DNA of 64,000 nt, from NCBI GenBank assembly GCA_018897105.1, contig JAHILF010000164.1, forward strand, positions 36,966 through 100,965. Direction: 5' to 3'. Position numbers and translations under genes: made by a program. This document shows positions 35,908 through 46,266 of this stretch, one piece after another. Source of the stretch: Pseudomonadota bacterium. GTDB taxonomy: Bacteria > Desulfobacterota > Desulfobulbia > Desulfobulbales > SURF-16. How positions within the stretch are numbered: position 1 is the stretch's first letter; each line of letters begins with the position of its first letter. The notes beneath the pieces are model-generated. The model worked only from the letters and a program-made list of their open reading frames with translations. It was not told where the DNA came from and did no database searches.

Positions 35908-37254
35908 TTATGGTAAAAAATATGGCAATAAATTGCCGCGCAGTGAGTGCAGACAGGCCTCTTGAATGACCACCTGCACGATTTGCCCCGGCATAAAGGC
36001 ATCATGGCTCTGAAAATTGACAATATGGTTGGTGCCACTTCGTCCGGACCACTGCCCGTCAGCAGCCTTGCTTTCTCCTTCCACCATGAGATCCATCCGG
36101 CTTCCGATGTATTCCCTGTTTCTTTCCAGGGCAATCTGCTGCAGTCGGTCCTGCAGTGTTGCCAGGCGTCGCTCTTTTTTCTCCCTGCTTACCGGATCGG
36201 GAAACTGGCATGATTTTGCCGGAGGTCGGTTTGAATACTTGAAGGAAAAGGCACTGTGATAGCGGACTTTTTCAATGAGATCCATGGTTGCCTGAAAATC
36301 TTCATCGGTCTCACCCGGGAAACCGACAATGATATCTGTGGTCAAAGCAATCTCAGGAGAGTAGCTGCGGAGCTTTTCAACCTTACTCAAATAGTGCTCA
36401 ATGGTATATTTACGATTCATGCGCTGCAAAATTGCATTTGATCCGGACTGGACAGGGAGATGAAAATGCGGGCAGAGTTTTTCCAGATCGGTAAAGCATT
36501 GCATCAATTCCTCGGAAAGATCCTTGGGGTTTGATGTGGTGAAGCGCACTCTTTCTATTCCTTTGACTTCCGTTACCCTCCTGAGCAGAGAGGCAAAACT
36601 GGTTCTGCTGTGGGCTGGATGATCATTGCCATAGGAGTTGACATTCTGGCCGAGCAGGGTGACCTCTTTGACACCTCCCGCAACCAGATGGCTCACTTCA
36701 GCCAGAATATCTTCATGTTTTCTGCTGACTTCCCGGCCCCTGGTATAGGGAACGATGCAATAGGTACAGAAGTTATTGCATCCCTGCATGATGGTGACAA
36801 AACGTTTGTGCGGCTGTCCCTGTTGCAGGGAGGGAAGAAAGGGGGGGATATGAAAAGATTTGGCCATATCCGTTGCCACAATACCTTTCCGCAGCTGCTG
36901 GGCCTTAACAAAAAGTTCCGGCAGCTGGTAGATGTTCTGCGGCCCCACCACAAGATCCACATGGGGCATGCGGGAAAGCATTTTGGCCCCTTCCTGCTGG
37001 GCGACACAACCGGTGGCGGCAATGATCAATTCGGGATTTTCCCGTTTCCTTTTACGCAAGGTGCCAAGCAGGCTGTAGGCCTTCTGCTCGGCCTTGTCAC
37101 GGATACTGCAGGTGTTGACAATGATAGCGTCTGCAATCTGGATAACATCGGTGGGTTCATATGCCTTGGCAAGAAGCTGACGCATGATTTCCGAATCACG
37201 GTCATTCATCTGGCAGCCGAAGGTTTCTATATAAAGTAATTTTTTTTCGTTCAT
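35908..37254 (-). CDS. miaB: tRNA-2-methylthio-N6-dimethylallyladenosine synthase MiaB
   Basis: The 448-residue radical-SAM methylthiotransferase acts on i6A37 of tRNA. The N-terminal UPF0004 domain has ETFGCQMNDRDSE (C14), NTCSIRDKAEQKAYS and TGCVAQQ for the auxiliary 4Fe-4S cluster. The radical SAM domain has CNNFCTYCIVPYTRGRE, and the C-terminal TRAM domain is from about 380. Its substrate is made by MiaA, whose gene is 5 kb away in the window. It overlaps the TolC-like gene by four bases. Confidence 0.96.
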   Translation of the reverse strand: MNEKKLLYIETFGCQMNDRDSEIMRQLLAKAYEPTDVIQIADAIIVNTCSIRDKAEQKAYSLLGTLRKRKRENPELIIAATGCVAQQEGAKMLSRMPHVDLVVGPQNIYQLPELFVKAQQLRKGIVATDMAKSFHIPPFLPSLQQGQPHKRFVTIMQGCNNFCTYCIVPYTRGREVSRKHEDILAEVSHLVAGGVKEVTLLGQNVNSYGNDHPAHSRTSFASLLRRVTEVKGIERVRFTTSNPKDLSEELMQCFTDLEKLCPHFHLPVQSGSNAILQRMNRKYTIEHYLSKVEKLRSYSPEIALTTDIIVGFPGETDEDFQATMDLIEKVRYHSAFSFKYSNRPPAKSCQFPDPVSREKKERRLATLQDRLQQIALERNREYIGSRMDLMVEGESKAADGQWSGRSGTNHIVNFQSHDAFMPGQIVQVVIQEACLHSLRGNLLPYFLP

Positions 37255-38549
37255 TTACTGTAACGCTGTCCAAACGACCCTTTTGATTTATCAATTGCCG
37301 CCAAAGCGAGCTGATACCCATATAACGCATCATAATAATTTGTCATAGCCTGGCTCAAGAGACTCTGGGCATCAAGCACGTCGGTTGAAGTTGCCAGCTG
37401 GGCCTGATACTGGGCCTGATTGATGCGGTAATTCTCCTTGGCGTGTTCAATCGCCTTTTCAGATACTTTAATTCTTTTGGCGGCCTGTTCAAGGACAAGA
37501 AAGGAATTCCGGGCATCCAAGGTTACGTCATTGACCGATTTGGTAACTGCTTTTTTTGCTTTCTGCAGATTCTTTTCCGCAGCATGCACCTCATCCCGGT
37601 CCTTTAACCAAGTCCAGAGCTTCCAGGTGGCAATAGCCTTGACGGTTTTTTGCTCACTGGGAAAACCTGGAACAGGAGCCGCACCAATGTCATCGCCAAT
37701 CCGGTCATAGCTGGCTGAAAGGGTGATGGTGGGCAGATAAGGGGCCTTTTTCAGCACAATATCATTTTTCGCAATCTGCACGGCCTTATCGGACTGGGCG
37801 ATTTCCGCCCTGTTTTGCCGGGCCTTTTCAATGACCTCATCCCAGCTTATATCCTGAATGGTGTACTTATCGCTTTCTTCGATGTTCAAGAAAGCGTCTA
37901 CAGGCCGCTCCATCAGCACATTCAGTTGTGCTTTGGCCAAAGCGGTGACCTTTTCCGCATCAACGAGATCCTGCTCACCCTGGGCAAGCTCAACTTCGCT
38001 TTGCAGCATATCATTTTTCGGAATAAGACCTGCCGCATAAAAGGCCTGGGCGTCCTTGCGATGGGACTCAAGACGCAGAACCGACTGCCGGGCCTCTTCT
38101 TCAAGTCGTAAGGCGCGAAGAAGGGCAAAATAGCGTGTATACACGTCAAAGACCAGGTTATTGGCAACCTGGTCAATGACTAGTTTTGAGGTTTCAACGG
38201 ATAATTCCGCCTGTTTGACGGCGGTGACAAGAGATTTTCCCTTGTAAAGTGGCTGCTCGGCTTTTACCCCATAGGTAAACAAATCAGGCATTGTATAGAG
38301 TTCATCCGGTTGATGCAAATAACTGTATTGGGCGGAGAGGGTAGGGTAGAGGTCTTTTTTGGAACTCTGCAGTAAAGCCTCCCGGTTCCCCTGGTCAGAC
38401 CTGGCCATGTCAAGGTCAGGATTATTGGCAATAACAATTTCAATACATTGTTCCAGGCTCAGGGTGCCATCATTATCATTTTCAGCTGCCAAAGAAACGG
38501 TTGAAAAAAAACAACAGAAAAAACAAATTATCAACAAGATACGATTCAT
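37251..38549 (-). CDS. TolC-family outer-membrane efflux channel
   Basis: The 432-residue protein begins with a signal peptide (ILLIICFFCCFFSTVSLAAE) and carries two outer-membrane-efflux-protein repeats with long coiled-coil helices. Marks are LEQCIEIVIANNPDLDMA, YSYLHQPDELY, and the NYRINQAQYQAQLATSTDVLDAQSLL...NYYDALYGYQLALAAID motif in the second repeat. It forms the exit duct of a type I secretion or RND/MFS efflux system. No pump or adaptor gene lies beside it, so partners are elsewhere. Its stop overlaps miaB in the same operon. Confidence 0.93.
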   Translation of the reverse strand: MNRILLIICFFCCFFSTVSLAAENDNDGTLSLEQCIEIVIANNPDLDMARSDQGNREALLQSSKKDLYPTLSAQYSYLHQPDELYTMPDLFTYGVKAEQPLYKGKSLVTAVKQAELSVETSKLVIDQVANNLVFDVYTRYFALLRALRLEEEARQSVLRLESHRKDAQAFYAAGLIPKNDMLQSEVELAQGEQDLVDAEKVTALAKAQLNVLMERPVDAFLNIEESDKYTIQDISWDEVIEKARQNRAEIAQSDKAVQIAKNDIVLKKAPYLPTITLSASYDRIGDDIGAAPVPGFPSEQKTVKAIATWKLWTWLKDRDEVHAAEKNLQKAKKAVTKSVNDVTLDARNSFLVLEQAAKRIKVSEKAIEHAKENYRINQAQYQAQLATSTDVLDAQSLLSQAMTNYYDALYGYQLALAAIDKSKGSFGQRYSK

Positions 38550-38563
38550 AGCTAAAACTCTCT

Positions 38564-38782
38564 TCAGGTTTCACGTGTAAGATCAGCCGCCAGGTCCGCT
38601 AACAGCTCAAAAAGAATTGCCTGTGAATAAGAGGGATAACGGACTACTACAAGGCCGGATTGCACATCTATAGTTGAAAGGATAGCCATACCATCATAAC
38701 CTTCCAAAAGAAACTTTAAATAATGAATCCGGCAGGGGTTGATGCGCAGATACAGCTTTCGGGTCTCAGACAAGCATGTCAT
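38564..38782 (-). CDS. Small DUF4911-like protein
   Basis: A 72-residue protein beginning with RKLYLRINPCRIHYLKFLLEGYDGMAILSTID and ending with a short helical stretch. The composition and the ILKFLLEGYDGMA pattern resemble DUF4911, a small family common in deltaproteobacteria with unknown function; it is recognised by pattern only, so the match is tentative. Its start overlaps the purB stop by four bases and the tolC-like gene begins 14 bases after it. Confidence 0.6.
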   Translation of the reverse strand: MTCLSETRKLYLRINPCRIHYLKFLLEGYDGMAILSTIDVQSGLVVVRYPSYSQAILFELLADLAADLTRET

Positions 38783-40224
38783 ACCTTGAGTTCACTATCA
38801 ACATTTCCTAACAAATTATGAAGAGAAGCCAAACGAGGTTCGACAATTTCAGCAAGAAATTCATCAGTCTGTTCGGCAGCCCGACCGGTGAACTCTTGGC
38901 CGGTGCCAACCATTGCTGTAAGTTCAGCGGTCGAGAAGGGGATTAGTGCATCTTCACCCAGGCGGACAAGGAGATCATTGTCCCCGCCTTCCTCTTTCAC
39001 GACTTTCCCGGCGGCAATGGAGTGCTTTTTGATAATTTCATGCATTTTCTGGCGGCTTTGTCCCTTCTCAACACAGGCCATAAGTATTTTTTCAGTGGCC
39101 ATGAAGGGTAGCTCCATTCTCATATGACGTTCAATTTGTTTCGGAAAAACAACCATTCCGCTCGTAATATTGAGATAAAGTTTAAGTATGGCATCTGTCA
39201 GGAGAAAGGCTTGGGGGATATCCATACGGCGGATGGCCGAATCATCAAGGGTGCGCTCAAACCATTGATTGGCAAAGGTTGCGGCAAAATTGGCCGGCAG
39301 TCCCATCAGTTTACGGGCAAGACCGGTCATGCGCTCACTGCGCATGGGATTTCTCTTGTAGGCCATGGCTGAACTGCCTACCTGATCCTTGGCAAAAGGT
39401 TCTTCCTGCACCTTGAGATTTGACAGAAGGCGCAGGTCAACGGCGAATTTATGGGCGGAGGCACCGATACCGGCGAGGGTTTCGGCAGTTTTCATGTCCA
39501 GTTTGCGGGTATATGTCTGACCGGTAACGGCAAATACCTGGTCAAAACCTAATTTTTTAGCCACCAAAAGGTCAAGTTGTCTTACCTTTTCGTGATCATT
39601 TTTGAACAGTTCAATAAAAGTGGCCTGGGTGCCGACTGTACCTTTGGCACCCCGGGCCTTGAACTGTTTCTCCAGAGTGTCAATATAATCGAGATCCATA
39701 ATAAGATCCTGAATATAAAGGGTATGCCGCTTACCAACTGTGGTCGGCTGGGCCGGCTGGTAATGGGTATAGCCTAGCGTGGCCAGTCTTTTATATTTGC
39801 GGCAAAAGGCGGCAATATTAGCGATGACGTTCACGAGCCCTTTTTTAATTAATGCCAGGGCATTACGCTGCAAAATAAGATCGGTATTGCAACCGACAAA
39901 CTGTGAAGTAGCACCGAGATGGATAATCGGTTCAGCAGTCGGGCACTGTTTACCGTAAGCGTACACATGGGCCATAACATCATGGCGAATTTCTTTCTCT
40001 TTTTGGGCGGCCACATCGAAGTTGATTGTTTTTTCGTTCTTTTTCAACTCATCAACCATTGCCCGGGTGACAATATCCGTAAGTCCCAACTCATGCTGAG
40101 CCTCAGCAAGAGCAATCCAGCAGCGTCTCCAGGTTTCAAATTTCGACTGTTCAGAAAATATCTTCTGCATTTCAATGCTTGTATAACGGCTGACAAGCGG
40201 TTCCTGATAAAATTCCCTGGTCAT
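38779..40224 (-). CDS. purB: Adenylosuccinate lyase PurB
   Basis: The 481-residue fumarase-superfamily enzyme cleaves SAICAR and adenylosuccinate in purine synthesis. Features are RYTSIEMQKIFSEQSKFETWRR at the start, HDVMAHVYAY, LGATSQFVGCNTDLIL, GYTHYQPAQPTTVGKR and the signature loop QVGSSAMAYKRNPMRSERM. The roughly 480-residue length matches the eukaryotic-like or longer bacterial type. About 270 bases of noncoding DNA separate it from recJ upstream and hold its promoter. Confidence 0.95.
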   Translation of the reverse strand: MTREFYQEPLVSRYTSIEMQKIFSEQSKFETWRRCWIALAEAQHELGLTDIVTRAMVDELKKNEKTINFDVAAQKEKEIRHDVMAHVYAYGKQCPTAEPIIHLGATSQFVGCNTDLILQRNALALIKKGLVNVIANIAAFCRKYKRLATLGYTHYQPAQPTTVGKRHTLYIQDLIMDLDYIDTLEKQFKARGAKGTVGTQATFIELFKNDHEKVRQLDLLVAKKLGFDQVFAVTGQTYTRKLDMKTAETLAGIGASAHKFAVDLRLLSNLKVQEEPFAKDQVGSSAMAYKRNPMRSERMTGLARKLMGLPANFAATFANQWFERTLDDSAIRRMDIPQAFLLTDAILKLYLNITSGMVVFPKQIERHMRMELPFMATEKILMACVEKGQSRQKMHEIIKKHSIAAGKVVKEEGGDNDLLVRLGEDALIPFSTAELTAMVGTGQEFTGRAAEQTDEFLAEIVEPRLASLHNLLGNVDSELKV

Positions 40225-40493
40225 TATTTCATCATCTCCATCAGAAGGGGTTTGGGGAGGCCAAAAATAAATTCAATACATTTAGCACTCAATAGACGAA
40301 AAGAAAACACCATATTACAATGTCGCATAATGTATATTATGTTTAGTTTTATTAATTATAACAAAATCAGCTTGTTACGATACTGCACTTTCGCCATCAG
40401 ACATTGAATTGATTATTTTGGTGCAGACAATAAAATCGAAATTACTGACAAGGAAAACTTAAGAAAACCCAGCCGGAACTGAATCGCTTTGGG

Positions 40494-42269
40494 TCATTCA
40501 GGTTCGGCATACTCGACCAGCAACTGCAAATTCCTCTGTCCCCTAAAAGTATTCAACTTGAGCTTGTAAACGCATCTTACTGTAGTTCCTTCATTAATAG
40601 CTTGGCTGTCGCCCGGATTTTCCATGGCGTTAAACCAGATACCTTGAAATTTTCTTCCTTCTTTTTCAAGCTTTAAGGCAAGATGCACCGGCACAGCCCC
40701 TACAATGCGGGTTTTCGTTACCGTGAAAACCCCAGCAAAGGCAGGTTCCTCGAACTCTCTGCCGTATGGTTCAAGCTTTTGCAGTTCAGACAATGTCTCA
40801 AGATTTAACAGCTCAACCTCCAGATCTCCGTCAGTTAAGACGATTGGCTCCAGTTTCCTGTTTTGGATTTCTTCCTGCACCGCCTTTTCAAAGGCAGTGC
40901 AAAAGACAGCAAAGTCCTCTTTTTTGATTTTCAGCCCCGCAGCTCCACTGTGACCGCCAAACGAAAGAAAAAGATCAGGATACCGCTCGTTGATTTTCTG
41001 CAGAACCTTCAGAAGATGCACCGCTTGAATTGTTCTGGCAGAACCCGACAGGATATCTCCTTCAAGCATCGGACTCAGCACAACAGTCGGCTTGCCGAAG
41101 CTGTCAACCAGTCGTGAAGCGACGATGCCCTGCACGCCGGCATGGAAATTACTATCAGAAATCACCAGTGAACTGTGCTGTGATTCATGCAATTTTTTCG
41201 CTTTCTGCCGGGCTATTTTCACCATATTACGCTCAGTAATCTTTCTTTCCTCATTGTTCTTTTCAAGTCTCTGCAGATGTTCACCTGCCTGGTGTGCATC
41301 GCTGGCCATAAAAAAATTAAGCGCAGCATAGGGATCTGCCATTCTGCTGCGGGCATTTATTCGTGGGGCAATCTGAAAGGCCAGATCCTCCACGGTAAAA
41401 GGATTTCTTTCGTTTTTGCCCAGCTGTTTTGCCAATACAAACCACGGCGGTTTCGCCAATTGATTGATTACCTGCAGACCACCATTGGCAACCGCCCTGT
41501 TAGTCGGACTGGTGAATGTTACCGCATCGGCGACTGTACTGAGCCCCACAAAATCAAGCAGCCCACCGAGTTTTGCCGTGTCCTCAGCCAGAATGCCGTG
41601 TCCGATAAGTCGGCTTCTCACCAGACACATGAGCAGCCAACTAACCATGCAGCCGGAGATGAATTTATCTGGATACAGGCAATCATTCCGGCTGGGATTA
41701 ATCGTTGATAGCGCAGAAACAGGAACCCCTTCAACCGGAATGGTATGGTGGTCAGTGACAATCACCGCTATGCCGCTCTCTTTCAGCCGGCTGATCTGCA
41801 GCTCATCCGAAGATCCGCAATCCGCTGTAATAATCAGTTCCGGCAATTTATCCAGCGCCAGTATTTTGTCAACGAGACTGGCGCTGATGCCATAGCCGTC
41901 ATTCATTCTATGGCCGATGAGACTGATCAGACTGTCTTCACTTACGGCAAAATGCTTTAAAGATTCATAGACAACGACATGGGAACAGATCCCGTCCACA
42001 TCATAATCGGTCAGAATGCCGATCCGTTTCCCTTCCCTGATGGCTTCAACGATATAATCTGCCGCCCTGCCGCTGTCCTGCAACAGCTCAGGGTGATGCA
42101 GGTTTTTCAGGGCCGGGAACAGGACATTTTCAAGATTATAGCCCCCCTTCCCATTTGCCCTCCCGGCAATGATACGGGCCTGCAAGGCGGAAAAACCCAA
42201 GTCCTGGGCTCCCTTGAAAATTTGCTGGTCCTGGATTCTTGTTTTGATCTGTTTGCGAATGAGGCTCAT
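40494..42269 (-). CDS. recJ: Single-stranded-DNA-specific exonuclease RecJ
   Basis: The 591-residue DHH-superfamily 5'-3' exonuclease has motif I ILTDYDVDGICSHVVV, motif II ITADCGSS, motif III VIVTDHHTIP and motif IV FISGCMVSWLL. A DHHA1 region with SFGGHSGAAGLKIKKEDF follows, then an OB-like C-terminal region (about 465-590). It acts in recombinational repair and mismatch repair. The length is usual. It has no operon partner with clear coupling; miaA ends about 80 bases upstream in the same direction. Confidence 0.94.
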   Translation of the reverse strand: MSLIRKQIKTRIQDQQIFKGAQDLGFSALQARIIAGRANGKGGYNLENVLFPALKNLHHPELLQDSGRAADYIVEAIREGKRIGILTDYDVDGICSHVVVYESLKHFAVSEDSLISLIGHRMNDGYGISASLVDKILALDKLPELIITADCGSSDELQISRLKESGIAVIVTDHHTIPVEGVPVSALSTINPSRNDCLYPDKFISGCMVSWLLMCLVRSRLIGHGILAEDTAKLGGLLDFVGLSTVADAVTFTSPTNRAVANGGLQVINQLAKPPWFVLAKQLGKNERNPFTVEDLAFQIAPRINARSRMADPYAALNFFMASDAHQAGEHLQRLEKNNEERKITERNMVKIARQKAKKLHESQHSSLVISDSNFHAGVQGIVASRLVDSFGKPTVVLSPMLEGDILSGSARTIQAVHLLKVLQKINERYPDLFLSFGGHSGAAGLKIKKEDFAVFCTAFEKAVQEEIQNRKLEPIVLTDGDLEVELLNLETLSELQKLEPYGREFEEPAFAGVFTVTKTRIVGAVPVHLALKLEKEGRKFQGIWFNAMENPGDSQAINEGTTVRCVYKLKLNTFRGQRNLQLLVEYAEPE

Positions 42270-42349
42270 ATCTTTTTTTAGAGTTAATTTATTAGATCAC
42301 TAAAAACTATTATCTTTCTGATTTATCGAGATTTTTAAATACAATAGCA

Positions 42350-43300
42350 CTAATGCCTGACAAATTTACTTAGTATACGCCTGACGGCTTCAATATCATC
42401 CGGCCTGAACCAATTGATCTCCTCATCCCGGCCAAACCAGGTCAGCTGTCTTTTGGCATAGCGGCGAGTATCCCGGGCCAGATAAGCAAGGGACTCGTCC
42501 CACTGCCATATTTTATCGATATAGTTGACCATATGTTTATAGCCGATGGACTGCATGGGATTCAGCTCTCTGGAGTAGCCCATGGCAAGGAGATTTTCCA
42601 CCTCCGGCAAAATCCCCTGCTCCACCATGATTTCCACCCTTTTATTGATGCGGGCGTAAAGTTCGGTGCGGTCACGGTTGAGCCCGATTTTCAGCACCTC
42701 ATAACCTGCCCGCTGTTTGGCCCGCTCCTCCTGCTCGATCTGCAGATGGCGGCTCCAGGGAACGCCCGTGGCCTGCCAGATTTCCATGGCGCGGGTCAAA
42801 CGTTGACTGTCGTTGTGGTGGATTCGTGCCGCACTTTGCGGATCGACTTTTTCAAGTTCAGCGTGCAGATAGGCATGCCCCTTTTCCTGTAATAAATTCT
42901 GCACCTGATTCCTGACTTTTTGAGGCACATCCGGCAGTTCAAAAATACCATCCAGCAATCTTGTCATATACATGCCAGTGCCGCCCACCAGCATGGGCAG
43001 CCTGCTCCTGCCGGCCACCTCCTTGATGACCCGCCGGGCATCGCTGACATAACAGCCCACATTGTACAACTCTGCAGGTTCGACAAAATCAACAAGATGA
43101 TGGGGTACTCGACGGCGTTCGGCAACGGTGGGCTTAGCCGTGCCGATATCCATATACTTATAGATCTGCATGGAATCCATGGAGATAATCTCGCAGCCGA
43201 ACTCCTCGGCCACGGCAAGGGACAGCTCAGTCTTGCCGATAGCTGTCGGGCCTGCAAGCACGATAACTTTCTGTTTTTGGTCTTCAGCCGATGTGAACAT
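42350..43300 (-). CDS. miaA: tRNA dimethylallyltransferase MiaA
   Basis: The 316-residue enzyme adds dimethylallyl to A37 of tRNAs reading U-starting codons, using DMAPP, a product of the IspH step encoded at the window start. Motifs are VIVLAGPTAIGKTELSLAVAE, ISMDSMQIYKYMDIGTAKPT, LVGGTGMYMTRLLDGI and the C-terminal SIGYKHM and TRRYAKRQLTWFGRD. Length is normal. It is divergent from the CoA-disulfide reductase locus. Confidence 0.96.
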   Translation of the reverse strand: MFTSAEDQKQKVIVLAGPTAIGKTELSLAVAEEFGCEIISMDSMQIYKYMDIGTAKPTVAERRRVPHHLVDFVEPAELYNVGCYVSDARRVIKEVAGRSRLPMLVGGTGMYMTRLLDGIFELPDVPQKVRNQVQNLLQEKGHAYLHAELEKVDPQSAARIHHNDSQRLTRAMEIWQATGVPWSRHLQIEQEERAKQRAGYEVLKIGLNRDRTELYARINKRVEIMVEQGILPEVENLLAMGYSRELNPMQSIGYKHMVNYIDKIWQWDESLAYLARDTRRYAKRQLTWFGRDEEINWFRPDDIEAVRRILSKFVRH

Positions 43301-43429
43301 ATTGTTTAGTCTATAAATTGCAGTAAGTAGATGACAGAGTTCCTTATTTACACTATTATTGCAGATTTTTCAGCCGGGGATTTCGATTTCATAATCAATA
43401 CAGTAATTCAGCTTTTCAGGTTATCAGAA

Positions 43430-45098
43430 ATGTCACAGAAAATTCTTATCGTTGGAGGTGTTGCCTTAGGGCCCAAGGCGGCAAGCCGGGCAAAACGTCT
43501 CGACCCGACCGCCGAGATCATATTGATTGACCAGGATTCCGTTATTTCCTATGGCGGCTGCGGTATCCCTTACTATGTCAGCGGCGATATCGACGAAGCG
43601 GAAGGACTGCGTTCAACTTCCTTTCACAGCATACGCGATGCTGACTATTTTGCCCGGGAAAAAGGATTTGCCGTGCGCACCAGCACCCGAGCCCTAAAGA
43701 TTGACCGCCTGAAAAAACAACTGCTGGTAAAGGATCTCAACTCAGGCAAGGATGAGTTCCTGCCCTATGACAAACTGGTCCTGGCCACCGGCAGCACCCC
43801 TTTCGTCCCACCCATTCCCGGAGCAGACGCTGACGGCATTTTTACGGTCAGTGATATCCATAAGGCTATTGCCATAAAAAGCCGTCTTTCACAGGGGCGC
43901 GTCAGCCGGGCTGTAGTTCTTGGCGGCGGGGCCATAGGGCTTGAAATGGCCGAGGCCATGGCCGATCTGTGGGCGGTGGAAACCACGGTGGTGGAGATGA
44001 TGGACCAGATTCTGCCTCGGCTGATCGATAAAAATATTGCCCTGATGGCGCAGCGTCATCTTGAGGAAAAAGGCGTCAAGGTTTACACCTCGGAACGGGC
44101 GGCATCATTCTGCGTGGAAGACGGCAAAGTAAACGGAGTCAAGACGGACAAGCGCACCATTGAGGCGGATCTGGTTATTCTTTCTGTGGGCGTACGCACC
44201 AACACCCAGCTTGCCCGTGATGCAGGTCTGGCCATCGGCTCCTTTGGCGGCATTGTCGTCAATAAACGCATGCAGACCTCAGACCCAAGTATCTACGCCG
44301 GAGGAGATTGTGTTGAGGTGCCGGACCTGGTCAGCGGCGGCAGCAGCTTTGCCCCAATGGGCTCACTGGCCAATCGTCAGGGTCGGGTGATCGGCTCCAA
44401 TCTTGCCGGCAAGCAGGAAACCTTTGACGGCATGGTCGGCAGCTTCATCATCAAGCTCTTTGACAACTGTGTTTCAAAGACAGGACTCAGCCTGGAATCA
44501 GCCAAGGCCATGGGTTTCGACGCCTTGGCCGCACAGCAGCATGCTTTATATGCAGATGGTGGTGGAAAAGGGCACCCAGCGGGTCCTCGGCGTCCAGGGC
44601 ATCGGCCCCAACAACAGCAGCCTGCTGGCCAGAATAGCAGCGGTGGCGGGAATACTCAAGTACCGGCCCACTGTGCAGGATATTGCCAATCTGGAGTTTC
44701 CCTACGCCCCCCCATATGCGGCTGCCATGGATATCATCAACGTCCTGGCCAATACGGCGCAGAATATCCTGGAAGGTCGCAACCGGGTGATCAATCAGGA
44801 CGAGTTTATCGAGCTGTTTACCAATCGCAAGAAAAACAACACCCTTTTTGTCGATGTCAGGGCCACAGCCCAAGGCGAGCCGCTGATGGAGAAATACGGT
44901 CCGCATTGGCTGAACATTCCCAATAATCAACTGCGGGAAAGAATGAATGAACTTCCGGCGGGCAGAGAAATCGTGCTCGTCTGCAATGCGGGAAGCCGCG
45001 CCTATGATGCCATGTGTATGCTGCAGAGCAGCAAGAAAAATACGGTAAACCTCCAGGGAGGAATCGGCGGTCTAACAAGGGCCGGTATTATTTTATAA
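43430..45098 (+). pseudogene. CoA-disulfide reductase / NADH oxidase with C-terminal rhodanese domain, reading frame broken in the middle
   Basis: The N-terminal part (from MSQKILIVGGVALGPKAA) has an FAD Rossmann fold, the redox-active Cys in YGGCGIPYYVSGDI, an NAD site (VVLGGGAIGLEMAEAM) and IYAGGDCVEV. About codon 370 (near 44535) the frame changes and continues at MLYMQMVVEKGTQRVLGVQGIG. The protein then carries on through the dimerisation domain and ends in a rhodanese domain with VCNAGSRAYDAM. Homologues have about 12-16 more residues at the join (a DRAHYYP-like segment), so a short deletion that also shifts frame is more likely than a one-base error; this is inferred from memory of the family. 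Fused CoADR-rhodanese proteins reduce persulfides/polysulfides, matching the PsrA-like enzyme. A functional split pair remains possible. Confidence 0.82.
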
Positions 45099-45181
45099 TT
45101 TATTTACAAAATTTATTATCTTTTTCACCAACATATTCTTTATGAATCGCCGGACAATAAACCGGTTAAGGAGATCGTATC

Positions 45182-46261
45182 ATGCCAGATAGAATTTATA
45201 ATTTCAGTCCAGGACCAGCCACCCTGCCTGTTGAGGTCCTGCAGCAGGCCGCCAAGGATATTGTCAACTACAACAACAAGGGTATCGGCCTCATTGAAAT
45301 GAGTCATCGCAGCAAAGACTTCATGGCCATCACCGAAGAGGCGGAAAACCTGATCAGGGAACTGTTGAACGTGCCGCAGAACTATAAGGTGCTCTTTCTC
45401 CAGGGCGGCGCTTCCACGCAGTTCGCCATGGTCCCTATGAACCTGCTGGGGCCAGGCAAAAAAGGCTCTTATCTCAATACCGGAACCTGGGCCAAAAAAG
45501 CGATCAAAGAGGCGAACATTGTCGCCACTGCCCATGTGGCCTATTCAAGCGAAGGCACGAAATTTGATCATGTCCCGACTGATGGCGATTATACCGTTGA
45601 TCCGGATGCCGAGTATCTCTACTTTGTCTCCAATAATACGATTTACGGTACCCAGTTTCAAACCATGCCCAAGTCGGAAAAAATGCTGGTCTGCGATATG
45701 AGTTCGGACATCATGTCCCGCCCCTTTGACATCACCCCGTTTGGTCTGGTTTTTGCCGGGGCACAGAAGAACATGGGACCGGCCGGCGCCACCCTGGTCA
45801 TTGTCCGGGAAGATCTGCTTGACCGTGTTGCCGAGACGGTGCCAACCATGTTCCGTTACAAAACCCATGCGGAAAAGGGTTCGATGTTTAACACCCCGCC
45901 CTGCTTTGCCCTCTACACCATTGGGCTGGTCTGTAAATGGCTGAAAAAAATCGGTGGCGTGCCGGCAATTGAAAAGATCAACCGGGAAAAGGCCGCCATT
46001 CTCTATGAGGCCATTGACAGCACCGATTTTTACCGGGGACATGCAAAAAAAGACTCCCGCTCGCTGATGAACGTCACCTTTAACCTGCCGACCCCCGAAC
46101 TTGAAGCCAAATTTATTCAGGAAGGGACAAAGCGCGGTCTGGACGGGTTGAAGGGCCATCGCTCCATCGGCGGCATCCGGGCCTCCATCTACAACGCCTT
46201 CCCCAAACAGGGGGTCATCGATCTGGTTGCCTTCATGCAGGAATTTGCCAAGACCGCCTGA
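45182..46261 (+). CDS. serC: Phosphoserine aminotransferase SerC
   Basis: The 359-residue PLP enzyme makes phosphoserine from phosphohydroxypyruvate. NFSPGPATLPVEVLQ, ISSMNHRSKDF-type GLIEMSHRSKDFMA, LFLQGGASTQFAMVP, the PLP-lysine region FAGAQKNMGPAGATLVI (lysine near residue 196) and GLDGLKGHRSIGGIRASIYNAFP are all present. AAGGAG lies eight to ten bases before the ATG. It also acts in pyridoxal phosphate synthesis. It is intact, unlike the genes on both sides. Confidence 0.96.
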   Translation: MPDRIYNFSPGPATLPVEVLQQAAKDIVNYNNKGIGLIEMSHRSKDFMAITEEAENLIRELLNVPQNYKVLFLQGGASTQFAMVPMNLLGPGKKGSYLNTGTWAKKAIKEANIVATAHVAYSSEGTKFDHVPTDGDYTVDPDAEYLYFVSNNTIYGTQFQTMPKSEKMLVCDMSSDIMSRPFDITPFGLVFAGAQKNMGPAGATLVIVREDLLDRVAETVPTMFRYKTHAEKGSMFNTPPCFALYTIGLVCKWLKKIGGVPAIEKINREKAAILYEAIDSTDFYRGHAKKDSRSLMNVTFNLPTPELEAKFIQEGTKRGLDGLKGHRSIGGIRASIYNAFPKQGVIDLVAFMQEFAKTA

Positions 46262-46266
46262 TAAAA

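Noticed and set aside
36610..37239. 209-codon plus-strand frame inside miaB
   Set aside because: Antisense to all MiaB motifs; a composition effect of the conserved gene.
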